Shown here: positions 1 through 11,600 of the stretch, in pieces | Position numbering within the stretch: the first letter of the stretch is position 1 | How the letters are laid out: each line of letters begins with the position of its first letter | Origin: Straminergon stramineum | Lineage: Eukaryota; Streptophyta; Bryopsida; Hypnales; Calliergonaceae | Length of the DNA: 64,000 nt | Direction: 5' to 3' | Assembly: GCA_963920665.1 (NCBI GenBank) | Contig: OY987268.1 | Coordinates: forward strand, 16,990,501 to 17,054,500 | Made by a program: the position numbers and the translations under genes | Notes under the pieces: model-generated | Seen by the model: only the letters and a program-made list of their open reading frames with translations | The model's database searches: none | What the model was told of the DNA's origin: nothing

Positions 1-938
1 TAACCCATATAGGACGAGCATGTGTTTTTTGGATATGTCGCAATTTTAGATAGGTACATGTGACTAGAGATTTTGATATTTCTAGCCCAAATTTTAATAG
101 AAGGTGGGGACAAGGAATATCTTTCATATGCACTAAATTTCATGACATTTGAAAATACGAGTAAAAAGTTATGGCCTAATATATTCCTTTTTTTTGTAAA
201 TGGGCAATCCAGGCAGATTAGGAAAAATCACTTTTTCAGAAACAAAATTTTGAAATTGTTTTTCAAGACTTATATGTACATGGAAAGCTTTGAATCATTC
301 CATTTTGATCAATGAGTCAAAAGTTATGAGGATTTTTTTGTTTGCGGGCAGTTATGGATTCTCTACTCTAAAATAAACTTTAAAGTCCTTTATCTTACTC
401 AATTTTCAATATTTTTGGAAAAAAATAGAACGATAGGATGTAGATTGTTTATTACAACATTGTAACCATTGGGATTGGAATTTTTCAATTCCATAGTTAA
501 ATTCTTAACATTTGAATAATTTGAATAATTTTTTACTATTGTCTACTTACTATTTTTTTCCTATATGTTGTACAATTCCAAATGATCTGAATTTTTTTCA
601 AATATGTGGCCAACTTGTCTAGAAAAAAGAATCCAAAGAAGCACCACCATTTTGGACATTTTTTCATAGAGAAGTGAGCTTGTGAAGTGTAGCTGCCCTC
701 TTTTTTTGAAGGGCCCAAAAAATGATTTCAGTGAATTTGATTGCTTATATCTTGCAATCCACATGGTAGAAATTTCTGAAATTTTTATCACACGTTCTTA
801 AGACAGTCATCATACTACAAGATCCTACGGTTATATGTGTTAAAAAAAGTTTTTTTTCAAAAATTTGGTATTTGTACTAAAAATGGCAGTTTTGGAGCAT
901 TTTCAGTGAAAATATAGTCATGGAACTTTAGGGGTTAA
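1..938 (+). mobile_element. TTAA-bounded element, family A, copy A1
   Basis: Non-coding element that runs off the left edge of the window by one base (TAACCC at position 1) and ends in CTTTAGGGGTTAA. Its interior aligns by eye along its whole length with copies at 24127, 38474 and 48673. Shared landmarks are GGTACATGTGACTAGAGA near the left end and TACAAGATCCTACGGTTA near the right end. No open frame in it looks like a transposase. It is probably a non-autonomous DNA transposon of piggyBac-like end structure; that class is inferred from the ends only. Confidence 0.75.
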
Positions 939-1874
939 AATTCATTTCCAAAATTGATTTTTGATAAAATAATGCTAAATATAACAATTAGGGCTCTCTT
1001 GCACTAATTGGATTAAATGGTGTAGCTTTTTTTAGATTCACTTTCACTTTTCTCTTTTTTTTTTTCCTTTTCAGAAATGAACTTTGATGAGCAATGCTAA
1101 AAATTAGTCCTTGCAACAACTGAAGAACCTCACTCAAAGTTTGCTAAGGTATCTCTGACTTGCATGAACAAGTAAGTTAAAGATTTTCTATGACAGAGCT
1201 CCGTCGACGAGAGTAGAGTTAGTACTGTATATTTTACTCCAAAAGGCTCGAAAGCCAAAGAAATAATTCACCAGGTGAGCATGCCTTGGACTACTGTCTA
1301 AAGCAATTGACTTTTTTTAATTTCTGAAGTTAAAATTTTGGGTTCAGTTTTCTACGCAATACTTTACTGTACTGTACGAAGTTAGGAGTTCCGAACTTGG
1401 GGCTTTCTCATGTAACTTAAGCATAACCAAAGAAAAACAGTACGGAGAAATGACGTCAAACCCTCTCAGCATCCCACTCTGTTTGAGACTGTTGCAGGAT
1501 TCTTTTTGTTTTTCAACACCATAGGCGAGACTTTTTGCCGAAATTTTTCCTCCACCGCTGCTTCCATGCAGGTCCTGTTGAAATCACATGCAGGTTTTCT
1601 TAACTTAGCACTCATGTAAGTTAGCAACAAATTCAAGATTGTGATGAAAAGCTGATGGCTTCCTGACGGTCATATGAAGGCTTGCTCCAAGTACTTGAAT
1701 AGTCCTCAACTTTGTCAAGGATAGTAAGCTTACTTCATGGTTAGATTGGAGGGAGCCCCAAGGTGATTGTCTATTAGAACCAAATTTTTGTAAAGAAATC
1801 CTCTGTCAACATAATTACAGAAAATTCACAATGACTCAAGCCAACATAATACTATCAACAAATGAAAACTGAGT
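939..1874. other. Intergenic, nothing recognised
   Basis: AT-rich spacer between element A1 and the first small TTAA element. I see no coding frame, RNA gene or repeat shared with the rest of the window. Confidence 0.5.
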
Positions 1875-2092
1875 TTAACCCCAGAGTGGTCCAATGATGA
1901 CAGAGAACTTTCCCATGTGAGACAGAAGTGCGATTATTCATCTTTGGAATTTTGTGCAAAATGGGAGAGGTCTTGCCTGCACAGTAGTATGACCTCCAAT
2001 GATTACTTTTTTATTTATTTTTAAAGTAGATGATTCTAACTGTTTCGAAAAAGAAGATTTTCACAGTGACTAGCCTGTCCTTACAGGGTTAA
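1875..2092 (+). mobile_element. TTAA-bounded MITE, family B, copy B1
   Basis: About 218 bp. Starts TTAACCCCAGAGTGG and ends TCCTTACAGGGTTAA. The interior carries the family B landmarks: a pair of words meaning roughly 'GACAGAAGTGC...TTCATC' and 'GACCTCCAATGA', followed by a T-rich run. It is non-coding. Confidence 0.75.
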
Positions 2093-2114
2093 AGTCCAGC
2101 ATCTACAATAGCAA

Positions 2115-2320
2115 TTAACCCTTAAACAACGCCACAGAGGTTTTTAGGCTGATGAATGACAAAGAATCTCTCCATGCAGGACAAAAGTGCAACTATTGAT
2201 CCCCCAAATGTTGTGTGAAAAGGGGAGGTCTTGTATAGTAGTTTGACTTCCAATGAGTGCTTTTGCATTTTTTCAAAATAAATGATTTCCATGGTGACCA
2301 ACCTGATCATTAAGGATTAA
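2115..2320 (+). mobile_element. TTAA-bounded MITE, family B, copy B2
   Basis: About 206 bp. Starts TTAACCCTTAAACAACG and ends TCATTAAGGATTAA. Same interior order as B1: GATGAATGACAAAGAATC, GACAAAAGTGCAACTATT, GGGGAGGTCTT, TTCCAATGAGTG. Its right-hand TTAA is also the left-hand TTAA of the next element. Confidence 0.75.
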
Positions 2321-2462
2321 ACAATGTTGAGGCTTAAAAGTGGATGATGGATGACTTAATTGTTCACTGAAGAAACAAAAAATACACCTATTGGTCCAAT
2401 AATCCAAGCATTATGGTGACTACTTTGGTCATGGGGAGTTGTGATCTATAACTAAGGATTAA
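2317..2462 (-). mobile_element. TTAA-bounded MITE, family C, copy C1
   Basis: About 146 bp, lying in reverse orientation. Read on the minus strand it carries GTAGTCACC, a TTGGACCAATAGGTG word and AAGTCATCCAT, matching the intact C copy at 47866-48015. It shares one TTAA with B2 on the left and one with B3 on the right. Confidence 0.65.
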
Positions 2463-2690
2463 CCCATAAACGATGCTACAAACCTTTTGTGTCCAATGAA
2501 TGATAGAGAATCCTTGTTGTATAGGATAGAAGTGCTACTAGTCATCTTCAGAATTTGGTTGTGACAAGGGGAGGTCTTCTAAAGTAGTTTGACTTCCAAT
2601 GAGTGTTTTGGTATATTTTTAAGCCAATGATTCCCATGGTATCCAAAGGGATGATTTCCATGGTCAAAGAGATCGTCCTTTGAAGGTTAA
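2459..2690 (+). mobile_element. TTAA-bounded MITE, family B, copy B3
   Basis: About 232 bp. Starts TTAACCCATAAACG and ends GTCCTTTGAAGGTTAA. The interior is collinear with B1 and B2. An internal near-repeat of ATGATTTCCATGG near the right end makes it slightly longer. It abuts B4 through one shared TTAA. Confidence 0.75.
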
Positions 2691-2885
2691 CCCTTAAAGG
2701 ACGGAATGGTGACCGTGAAAATCATGCCTTTTGGAACTGTGTGACATCATCTACTTTAAACAAATAAAAAATACACATTGGAGGTCAAAGTATAATAGAA
2801 GATCTTCCCTTTTTGCACAAAATTCGAAGGATGAATAGTTGCATCCATCGGACACTGAATATCCATGTCAACATTTATGGGTTAA
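2687..2885 (-). mobile_element. TTAA-bounded MITE, family B, copy B4 (reverse)
   Basis: About 199 bp in the opposite orientation to B3. Starts TTAACCCTTAAAGGACGG and ends ACATTTATGGGTTAA. Its interior is the reverse complement of the B family, for example GATGAATAGTTGCAT and CATTGGAGGTCAA. B3 and B4 form an inverted pair around a single TTAA. Confidence 0.75.
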
Positions 2886-3105
2886 GCTTCAAGAAATGAA
2901 TTTAACTTACAGATGTGTATCATTCCAAATTTTCAATTGATGAGAAGAATTTTGACAACAGCTAATGATGTTTGGGATGTATATTCAGTCAATGAAAGCA
3001 GTTGCAGCTGAATCCTATCATCTGAGCATCTTTTAGCATTTGACCATTTGGTGTGGTTTTGCTGAAAGTTTTGAAAGTGTTTGAGGTGGTTTGATGAAAT
3101 TTAAG

Positions 3106-3479
3106 CATTAGAGAAATTTTGGACACTGTGGAGGGTTGCAAAGGTTAGACAAGCCACTCTATTTCAAGACCCCTACAAGGCTACTAAAAGAAGAGAATCT
3201 CTGACAAAAATAAGATTCACCTTGTGTGAATATCGGGAATGAAAGGGAGTATATCTTAATTTCCTATTCTCTTTTGATTATAAAATTGTAGTTGCCACAA
3301 CCATCCTCTATTAAACTACTTGTCTACCAATGCTTGAGTACCAATTCTCTGACAATTGGTAGGACAATGATTAGCAGAAATAGGGGAAAAGTTCCTATGT
3401 AGGCCAAAAAGAAAGTAATGTTTGGGTCCCTTCTAGTGCTTCATAACAGCCCTGTGGAGAGTCAAAATTTTCTCTAATG
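3106..3479 (+). mobile_element. MITE family F, copy F1
   Basis: About 374 bp with inverted ends CATTAGAGAAATTTTGGAC and GTCAAAATTTTCTCTAATG. It aligns over most of its length with 21536-21920, sharing AGATTCACCTTGTGTGAATAT and GAAATAGGGGAAAAG. It is non-coding. No clear target duplication was found, because the palindromic ends absorb the flanking bases. Confidence 0.7.
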
Positions 3480-4821
3480 GTTAGTATGACTTCTCTATGC
3501 TTCAATCCCATTTATAGAAAAATCTGATGTCAGCAGGCCACATCACCACAGTACCCAAAATGTACTTTGTTAGACTTTTGTACTTTGTTGTTCCTCACCT
3601 TATTGCTGAAAAATTTAAGTTGCAATTACCTTCATCCTGAAGTTCATATGCAAACACTCTTTTTCCAGGAGCAAATTTTCCTTTCCTATCCTCTCAGAAA
3701 TGAAAAAAGCCCTATCATGTATAACCTGTTCTAAATAAAGAATTTCCCTAAACCCTAAACCCTAAAAACCTAATTAACTTAATTCGCTCGAACTTCTCAT
3801 AACTTCTGTTGAACTCTTCAGGTCCATACAATCCGTTAGCAACTGGTACTTATGAACATGTAAAGCTGATATGTACTGCCAGAAACTGTACCTCCAGGTT
3901 ATTTTTGGGAGGGATTTCAAGAAGAAATTAGGGTTTCAAGTGGGGTTGCAGGGATTTTCAGCATGACCAAGAATTACAGCTTCATCCATTCCATGCGCAC
4001 TCATTTTCATCAATTTTTCCAAGGTTGTGCTTCTCAATGAGGATTGAATCCCTTCCTGATCAGGGATTGATCAAACCAACCCCTCCTAGTTGGGGTTCTA
4101 ATTCAACAAATTTCAGCATTTCTCTACACAGAATCAAGCATATTGATCGACCTGGATTACAAAAGTGCTGTCGTTGAGGTTTGCACAATTGCCCATACTG
4201 ATTATGGATGTTGAGTTTAAGCTTATATTACTGTCCAAATATCCAAGTCAATTCAGTGAAAAAGAAGATACTGATGTGCTCACGTGTGGCATTAGAAAGC
4301 TGTGGCTTTGATGAGCCCATCATTCTTGTATATGTACTCAGAATTAGGTGGCCTGGGTCGTTGAAGAGCAGTATTTTTGTGCACGCTGCACCCAGCTCCA
4401 ACCTCTTGCAGCTATTCTGTGTGAAAAGTGGTTATTACCATAGTGACAACTCCCTTTTATATGCCACAAAATTGTTGAATGTACTGGAAAAGCAGCGAGG
4501 TATGGAAACACCACCACTAAAGGAACAAAACGCAAAAATCAGGAGGAAGAAATCAGCATCGACGGGGCAGATGATATTTCAAAACCTCATTTCCAAATGT
4601 GACAGTCACAATCCTTTGTCCTCGTTCCTTCTCAATGCACAGAAACAATATGTTGAAGAGAAGCCCTCAATATATATCATCTGTAGACTCACTTGCATAT
4701 TTAATCATCTCGTTTCAATTGATACCGGTATCGATCATTCCTTTGCCTGCTACTTCGATTCAGGCCGATCCAAGTATAATCTTCACAATGTTGCGCATAA
4801 TCGATGAAGATGTTGTCGCAG
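3480..4821. other. Intergenic with telomere-like repeat; no gene supported
   Basis: Contains a short run of the plant telomere motif (AAACCCTAAACCCTAAA near 3750). It also holds a 199-codon plus-strand open frame (4208-4807) with no recognisable domain. On the minus strand this stretch lies downstream of the F-box fragment, but I could not find a continuing F-box protein in it. Confidence 0.4.
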
Positions 4822-5074
4822 TCAGTTTTCGCGTTCTAATCTCTCGTGGCAATAGACCGTGCCTCGATTGATAATGCATCGTGCCTTACAAGTTGAATAC
4901 ACAGAGCTCCAGATTCCAAACTCTGGGTGGCAAATGAGGGCGTTCCATCTTTTACAAACAATCCGAAATCTGCATAATGTCAGCACAGGCAGGAAGGGCA
5001 ACGCTCGCTCCACTAGCTCAGGTGGCAGCTTTCTCCACAATTCAACATCCAAGTCATCGTTTGTATCCGTGAGG
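4822..5074 (-). pseudogene. F-box domain exon, fragment
   Basis: Minus-strand reading frame encoding an F-box: a DVELWRKLPPELVERALPFL segment followed by LCRFRIVCKRWNALICHPEF, the usual LP..L...IL..L......R...VCK.W spacing. F-box proteins bind SKP1 and present substrates to SCF ubiquitin ligases. A TTTTCAG acceptor lies just upstream (junction near 5074), so this is probably an internal or second exon. The frame ends about 30 residues after the F-box, and no kelch or other substrate-binding repeats follow within 800 bp. It is therefore a gene fragment, or the remaining exons lie where I cannot recognise them. The first exon was not found. Confidence 0.55.
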
Positions 5075-7904
5075 CTGAAAATACAAATACAAATACAAAG
5101 GATGCATTTCGGTTAGCTAATTCCTCTGTAGAAACGAATAGGGTTAACGCAAGCAGTTTACAAAGATTCTTTTCAAGGCAATTGTCACTTGATCATTGCT
5201 ATAATTTGAGCTTAATTGGAAAACTGCCCAATTTTCAGTAGATATAGTTTATGGAAGAATCGGTAATCATCTAGGACTAGCAGCGTCAAGAGAATATTTG
5301 ACAGTAAATGCATTAAGAATCACATTTTCAAGCATATACAACTGAGTGATAGTAAAATGCAATTGCTTAATACCAGGCTTTCACTAAATAATAATGAACA
5401 AAACTCTAAACTAGTCCTAGTCATTAGAAACTCTTTCATTTTTCTATTTGTGCAAATCAATGGATTGAACTAGCACAAAACAATGCTCACCTTTGGTTGC
5501 TTGTATCACCCATGTCCAAATAATAGTCAAAGTAGATATGGTCTAAATAAATGAAGTTGTCTTTGATTCTCAAATCCAATTTATAATTCCATCTCCATTG
5601 AATACATCACTTGCATATCACAATCTTAATGTAGAAACTAAAAATTAAACCAAAGCAACTGACAAAAGAATTAAGCACTCTACTTACATTACAATCCTTT
5701 TGAAGAAAACATCATCTACAAAGAATCTCAAAACACATATAGGCTAAAAATATCAAAGTTGAAAAACCCATAGTAAAGCATGAGTTAAAGTACAAAAGAA
5801 TTCAATTAAGTAGAAGGAAAGAAAGAGTAATTTAGTTAAGTTTCACTTTGATCACTAGCTCCATTCAATCTTTTTGAGATTCTACAACTCCTTTCATTAG
5901 TCTATGAATTTTTGCTGGATTTTTTCTTTCCGCACTAAATCTTCTAGATTGATAACCCTCCTAAAATTATGGTGCCTATTACAACAACAAAGTGCACATA
6001 ACTTACACAATGACCCTATCTGAAACAAATACTTCGAGTACAGTATTGAATCACTAGAAGAAAACCTTGTTGCTCTCAACAAAATCTACATAAAGTTTTT
6101 GTTCACTATAAAATAGAAACATCAATTTCACAGTAGAATGGACAAATGATTGAATAATAATTTGCTCACAAGTAGTAAATTGGTTTGAGAAAATATTGGA
6201 TGATAGATTCTTACCTTTTTAGTAGATGTTATATTGGATTTCTACAAAATTTTGAGATTAAAAAAATCATTTTTTTCCTACAATTTTGGATGAATAAAAT
6301 ATTTGACAAGTCTCATCCATGACATTCTTTGTCAGCAAATGACTAGAGAATATTTGGAAGGAAATGCAGCAAGAGACCCAAATCTCATTTCCGTGCCACA
6401 CTACACACCTAAGATCCAAACCTAATACCAAACTTGCCAAGTTCGGCTCCAACCTTACATCACCTAAAAACGGCTAAGCAGTTAGCGTTTTTGTCAATTG
6501 CTAAACTTGTCGTTTATGAAAATTCTTGATTGCACTCAAATGGAAGGAAATGGAAGAATATTTTTGAGTCATTTAATTGCCTTTCTTGCTTTTTGTGCAG
6601 TTAGAATTGTAAAGATAAATCTTAGTTTTGATTTCGAGATTGTTTTTTGGAAACTTTGTTCCTTAGATATTAGTTGGATTGGAGCGACAAAAGCAAAATT
6701 AACCCCTTAATTAGCACCTGAATCTCTTCTTGAACTTTTTTGTATTTGTGCTCCTATCTTTATAAATATATAATTTTTACCTCAAATTTGATCAAAGTCA
6801 TCATACAAAAAGTTTCAAAAAAAAGAAGTTAAGCATTGTTTGGATGAATAAGAAGTTCTATGGCCAAAAAAGCCTTTGGAATGTCTTTATTTATCGCCTA
6901 GATTTTGAACGTTGGAGTACTATGGGATTAAAGTGGCACTACTACTCTTGACCTCACATTGGCATTTGGAGTTTGATTTATTTATCCATTTCTTGCTTAT
7001 TTAATTATTACACTCATCATGCAGATGCTATGATTCTTTTAAGGATATCATCAAAGAGTAATGAGTGAACATCAATTTGTAATGTCACTAGGAAGCTCTT
7101 CTTGTGTGTGTTGCCTCCAAAATAAGAAAGGTAGTCAAACCCATTATAGATTGAACCCAACTCAAACCTCTAGTTTAGGACTCCATTTTTGCTCTCTTAC
7201 ATCCTAATAAGTGAAAATTGTACACAATGAGGAATTGGGATTCAAAGGTTTGTTGGAATTGGGGTATAAAGAATTGGAATTTGGGTTGAAAAGTCACCAT
7301 TTTATGAAACAATTGAACATCACCATGTGGCTTCTATTGGTTCATTCATTCAACATTCTACAATCTCAAGGGATACTTTTGGATTGCCAATGGAACCATG
7401 TAGGAAATTAAGAGTCACATTAATATGTCAACAAACAAAAATAGACCAAAACATTGCTTTGGAATTGTGCATAATTTTGCTTTGGCTACCTATAACATTT
7501 TTTTTTCCATAATTGAGTTGACCCAAATACTTATGAAATGTTCCCTAATTTGTTGTTATTTTGCATCAACCTTTTTGTAAATCCAATAAGTGAAACTATG
7601 CATAGTGACAAAAGGGTTTACAATGGGCTTCCTAATTGAAATCTACATTTTCGTCAACAAACTGGCACAACCAAATATTTGTTGTAGAAAACTTGGACTA
7701 AATTATGCTCTTGATCCTTGAACCCTAAACCTCAAAGGAAAATTGCAGTCTTGAATTCCCTATTACTATTGAATACATTGAATTTAGCACCTTGCTATTG
7801 AAATGTGTGCTACGGCATTATGTCCATGAGACATGTTGTTGTATGTGAAAGCAAATTATTTCGCTCAATCACTTTGGATGATAGGGTAAGGTAAAAATTT
7901 TCAA
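5075..7904. other. Intergenic, AT-rich
   Basis: No gene recognised. Short open frames are scattered on both strands without domain signatures or coding-like composition. The only recognisable element is a CACTA-type terminus near 6052. Confidence 0.5.
6052..6115 (+). mobile_element. CACTA-type transposon terminus, solitary
   Basis: Starts CACTAGAAGAAAA and continues with AACAAAATCTACAT and AAAATAGAA. This matches the reverse complement of the right end of the foldback CACTA element at 26127-26414. No matching opposite end was found nearby, so it is a remnant. Confidence 0.4.
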
Positions 7905-7984
7905 GCTGGGTTGCTTTTTATATTGTGTTGTGTGAATTGAGCTATGGCCTTTGAAGGCCATGTGTTTAAAAAGAAAAGGAAAAA
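7905..7984 (+). mobile_element. SINE/LINE-like 3' tail
   Basis: GGGTTGC..., GTTGTGTGAATTGAGCTATG and GGCCATGTGTTTAAAAAG, followed by an A-rich run. The same order is found on the minus strand at 28400-28525, and the last part again at 40594-40681. A shared 3' end with an A-rich tail suggests a retroposon copied by target-primed reverse transcription. Confidence 0.45.
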
Positions 7985-8451
7985 GTTCAAGTAAGGTAAA
8001 AAGACCTAAACCCATATAGTTAAGTTGATGTGCATAAGTAGAGTCAAATATACAAGTATTTTTGTTTTTTTACTTATAGACAAATTAAAATTAATAAATT
8101 TTAAAATAAAAATAAAAAATTCTTTAAAAGCTTTTTGTATTTTTTTTGTGAAACTTTTAAGTCCAAGACTTGACGAAACAATAAAGTGTTCTATACATGT
8201 ATGTTTGAAGTGCCTTTGGAAAGACCCCAAACCATTCACTAAAGGTTCTATTCCGTATTATTTTGCAACTATGATAGTCTGCTCAAAATCCACTCGTCTT
8301 GTAAAGATTGTTCCTAGCCAGGTTCTAAAATGGACATTAACAAGTTGTAAAATGCATATGTGTAAAGTATTGAATGTTTTGTCAATTTGTCAGAGCGGTT
8401 TAAAATTTGTCAAACGTTCCTTTATACTTTGCTAGTGGATGGAATAAGAGC

Positions 8452-8710
8452 CAAGGTCGGTCCATTTCTGAAATGCTTACCTGTGTTCAAAAAAACTTTT
8501 CTCCCCTAACTTTGAATGCTAATATTTTTCAATCTGTACGGTCAAACTTGATAAAACTTTTAACACATGATCTCATGCAAGTATAGTACAAGATCCTACG
8601 GTTGGATTTTTGAATTTTGAAATTTTTTCTTCCTTAAAAAAATGCAACAGAAATGGCAATTTCGAGTGATTTTTGTCAAAAAAATAGGCCTTGGTCCTTT
8701 AGGAGTTTAG
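8452..8710 (+). mobile_element. Family A element, 5'-truncated copy
   Basis: Only the right third of family A is present: ACAAGATCCTACGGTT, then AAATGGCAATTT, then the end GGCCTTGGTCCTTTAGGAG. The terminal TTAA has decayed to TTTA. No left end was found upstream. Confidence 0.6.
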
Positions 8711-11086
8711 TTTACTAAAGGTCGCATTTTGGAACCCTGTCTATTACTTTCTACATGCTGCAGTGCTTGTTTCAGGTGAAGCCATATCTTTTTTCAGACT
8801 AGACATGTGTGGGTTTTGTAAGGCCTACTGTCAAGAAATAGATACCTATGGCAGAATTCTTTAGAAATTTGTAAGTAATTGAAAAATGCTCCGAAAAATA
8901 TGAAACCACTTGGGTTAGATTCCACATCAATTTTTCTTCGAGCGAAAAATAAGGGAAAATATTTGTGTGCATCGAAGAACCATCGAAAAGGCCGACCAGT
9001 CCTTAAATGCACGGTTTATGAGCAGACTACCTTATGTTACGTTGTGCCAAGTGTAAAGTTGGAATGGAGACAAGGTGCTCCAGCACGCACACTAAGTTAC
9101 TGGTAACTTACAGTAGTGACTGGTAAGTTACCGGTAACTTACTGTAGTGACTGCATGTCATGACGAATTCCTCCTCCCCGAAGACCCTCATTATTGGTAT
9201 TTTTGAAAAGGTCTTTTTCGAGTCTGGACTGACTTTCATTGTGTGATTTGATTTCAGTTTTCTTAGGGTTCTTTTATTGTGCTTCTGAGAACGAGCTGAC
9301 GCCCAAGAGAATCATCTCAATGACCAAGTTTCTCATGAGTTCATCACCCTCAGGAGAAACAAAATCAACTCTGAGTTCATCACCCTGAGGATCGGAGTTC
9401 TGTGTGGTTTCATTTCGTAGGGGTTCTGTTTGTTTGTTTTTAACTTATGCTTGGAAAAGACACAGAACGAGGTCGGCAAATGGCCGGGCTTGGCTGAACT
9501 GCAGAAGAAGCAGGCGACTGGAAATGAAATGAGACCTCCTGGTAAGTTAATACAGCTAGCACAGGGAGATCGGGAGGGCGTTACCCCGGGGTACAATTTC
9601 CACATGTAACTATACCCCCCTTTGACTTTCTAAGAAAAGTAATCTTCACGCTCTCCACTTCGAAGTTAAGTTAGAGCTCTGCCGTTGTTCGTGGATTGGC
9701 AGTTTGGGAGAAAACCTTGACCTCGTCACGACGGCTCTGTAAATACAGTAGTAAGGCTTTCATTTGCATTTGTGTGCATACAACAGAGATAACTTAATGG
9801 TGGCGAAGAATCAATTTTGGAGTTTCCGAACCCTAGCAAGCAATGGACCAAGGAGTCCTGGTCACAAGAAGACCTGTTTTGATTGATCATAATTATTGTG
9901 AATACTTTATATGAGATGGGACCGAATGACCAAGTTTCAAATGACTCCCATGGGCACTGCAATCTGTGCAAGTATGGAAGAACCAACCGTTAGCAACCCA
10001 CCACGGCCCCATGGGCAATGTATAGGGAATTTCAATAGGGACTAGGAGTGATTTCTAACCATCAGTTTTTGGTTTCTGACTATCTTTTAACCATCAGTGT
10101 CATGACACATGCGCTTGGTTTTGAGAGCCAAAGTAGTCTTTGATTGGGCAAGTATGGAAGACTATGTGTTGGATAAGGGTCTAGATCAACTTTTGACTTC
10201 GGCAAAACTCATAGTAATTTCAATTCAAGGCATAAAATTATCAAAAAATTTGCAATCCCCATGATTTCTATCTTTCAACATGGCAGAAAATTGACATTGC
10301 TTACACTGCTCCAGATCATGCACAGAATGCGTAAGTGGTTGATAATGGGTGGCTCTACCATATTTATACTCTTTTGGCTCTTTCTACGAACCTACCAACG
10401 AGAAGCAACCGATCCCGGCCAGTGATTGGTAAAACAAAAAAGATAAGGTATCAGATGCACAATACGATGCAAAAGAGATCCACATGGGGATTATGTTATA
10501 TATCTCTGGTTCCCAGATTGCCATTCTTCGGTTTACCGACAGAGAAAAGATTTGCCACGAAATTTTCCTGAAGGACTCTTTTTCCTGACTCCCCCCGTTC
10601 CTAGTGCAAATAATCATCTGAAAATTTCTAATATTCTCGACTGCGAAACAAGCGCAATCTACCTACCTGTGAGAAACTAGCATACGGTAATCTACACATT
10701 ATAATCCAGCAATGAAACTGAAGAACAAATTTAATTTGCTCCTTGAGTTAGTCGATTGTTAGCAGACTGGATGAGCACTTGATTTGTAACTCTCTATTTC
10801 AGAGCTGCAACTAGATTCACACTCACTGCCGAAACCGACAACTTATCCACAATTGCAATGAATGCGAAGTAATTGAAATATTAAATAATGACCACAAGAG
10901 CTCGAATTCAACAATTCTATTCAGCACAGCGGATGGAGCCACGAACCGAAGTGGCGAATCGAAGGAGGCAATTGAAGGCAAACATTGATTTCTAACTGAA
11001 CCACCAACTCTTCACAAAAGCGTGGAAATCCCAAGGCCGTGAAAAAAGAGCCGGAACAAACGGAGGAAACGATAACGAGGCGGGAG
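8711..11086. other. Intergenic, mixed composition; no gene supported
   Basis: GC content rises after about 9000, but none of the open frames (75-90 codons on either strand) has a recognisable domain. It contains the short palindromic repeat at 9096-9153 and a 41-bp-spaced direct repeat of GAGTTCATCACCCT near 9337 and 9378. Confidence 0.4.
9096..9153. repeat. Palindromic tandem repeat, 31-bp period
   Basis: Two copies of a unit reading GTTACYGGTAACTTACWGTAG followed by TGACTG. The second copy includes the exact 18-bp palindrome TAAGTTACCGGTAACTTA at 9124-9141. Confidence 0.7.
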
Positions 11087-11215
11087 CAGGGCTTTTTTTT
11101 CTGGCGAAATTTCGCCAGATCTGTCAGAATCTGACCAATGTGACTCTGTCCCTCCAAAATCTGGCCTCTGCAGTGAAGCCAGCACAGGGGACACTAGTCC
11201 AAAAAAAAAGCCCTG
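11087..11215 (+). mobile_element. hAT-type MITE with 8-bp target duplication
   Basis: 129 bp. Ends are CAGGGCTTTTTTTT and AAAAAAAAAGCCCTG, the CAGGG start typical of hAT elements. It is flanked on both sides by the identical 8-mer GGCGGGAG (11079-11086 and 11216-11223), the target length expected for hAT. An inner palindrome (GGCGAAATTTCGCC) sits near the left end. It is non-coding and far too short for a transposase. It sits in a locally GC-rich stretch that could be a promoter or 5' UTR, although no gene was recognised there. Confidence 0.88.
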
Positions 11216-11304
11216 GGCGGGAGCCGGGAGGGGCCAGGGGAACTGAACTGAACTGGCCGCGGAGGAGAATCTCGATCGTTGCCCCATTCTTCATCAGTCC
11301 ATCA

Positions 11305-11600
11305 AATAAGTTAACGGGGTCGATCCCCCCTGGCCTGAAATTCTCCCCATTGACAGGTCACGAAAGTTCCAGATTGGCAAGACAATTCAATTTCGCATAC
11401 AACAAGTCAGCAAGGCCACGGAAATCAATTATAATGCAGTAATCAATCCAAAAAGGATGAGGGCAATAAGTTACGAAGGTCAATCCCCCCTGGCCTGAAA
11501 TTCTCCCCATTGACACGTCACGAAAGTTTTAGATTGGCATGACTATTATATTTTGCACACAGCAAGTCAACAAGGTCACGGAATTCAATAAGCTTAGTGC
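11305..11600. repeat. Tandem duplication, about 160-bp period
   Basis: Two direct copies start at AATAAGTTA (11305 and 11465). Both contain TCCCCCCTGGCCTGAAATTC, CCCCATTGACA, GTCACGAAAGTT, AGCAAGGYCACGGAA-type words in the same order and spacing. Divergence is modest. It is non-coding as far as can be seen. Confidence 0.75.

Noticed and set aside
73..315. 80-codon frame in element A1, and similar frames at 49373-49591 and 39119-39310
   Set aside because: They fall in the non-coding family A elements and are not maintained between copies, so they are not transposase remnants.
3740..3765. Telomere-like AAACCCTAAACCCTAAA
   Set aside because: Only two to three units; common as an interstitial or promoter (telo-box) motif in plants. 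Not evidence of a chromosome end.
4208..4807. 199-codon plus-strand open frame
   Set aside because: No domain, no homology I recognise, and poor coding look. It overlaps the area downstream of an F-box fragment on the other strand. Kept as a note only.
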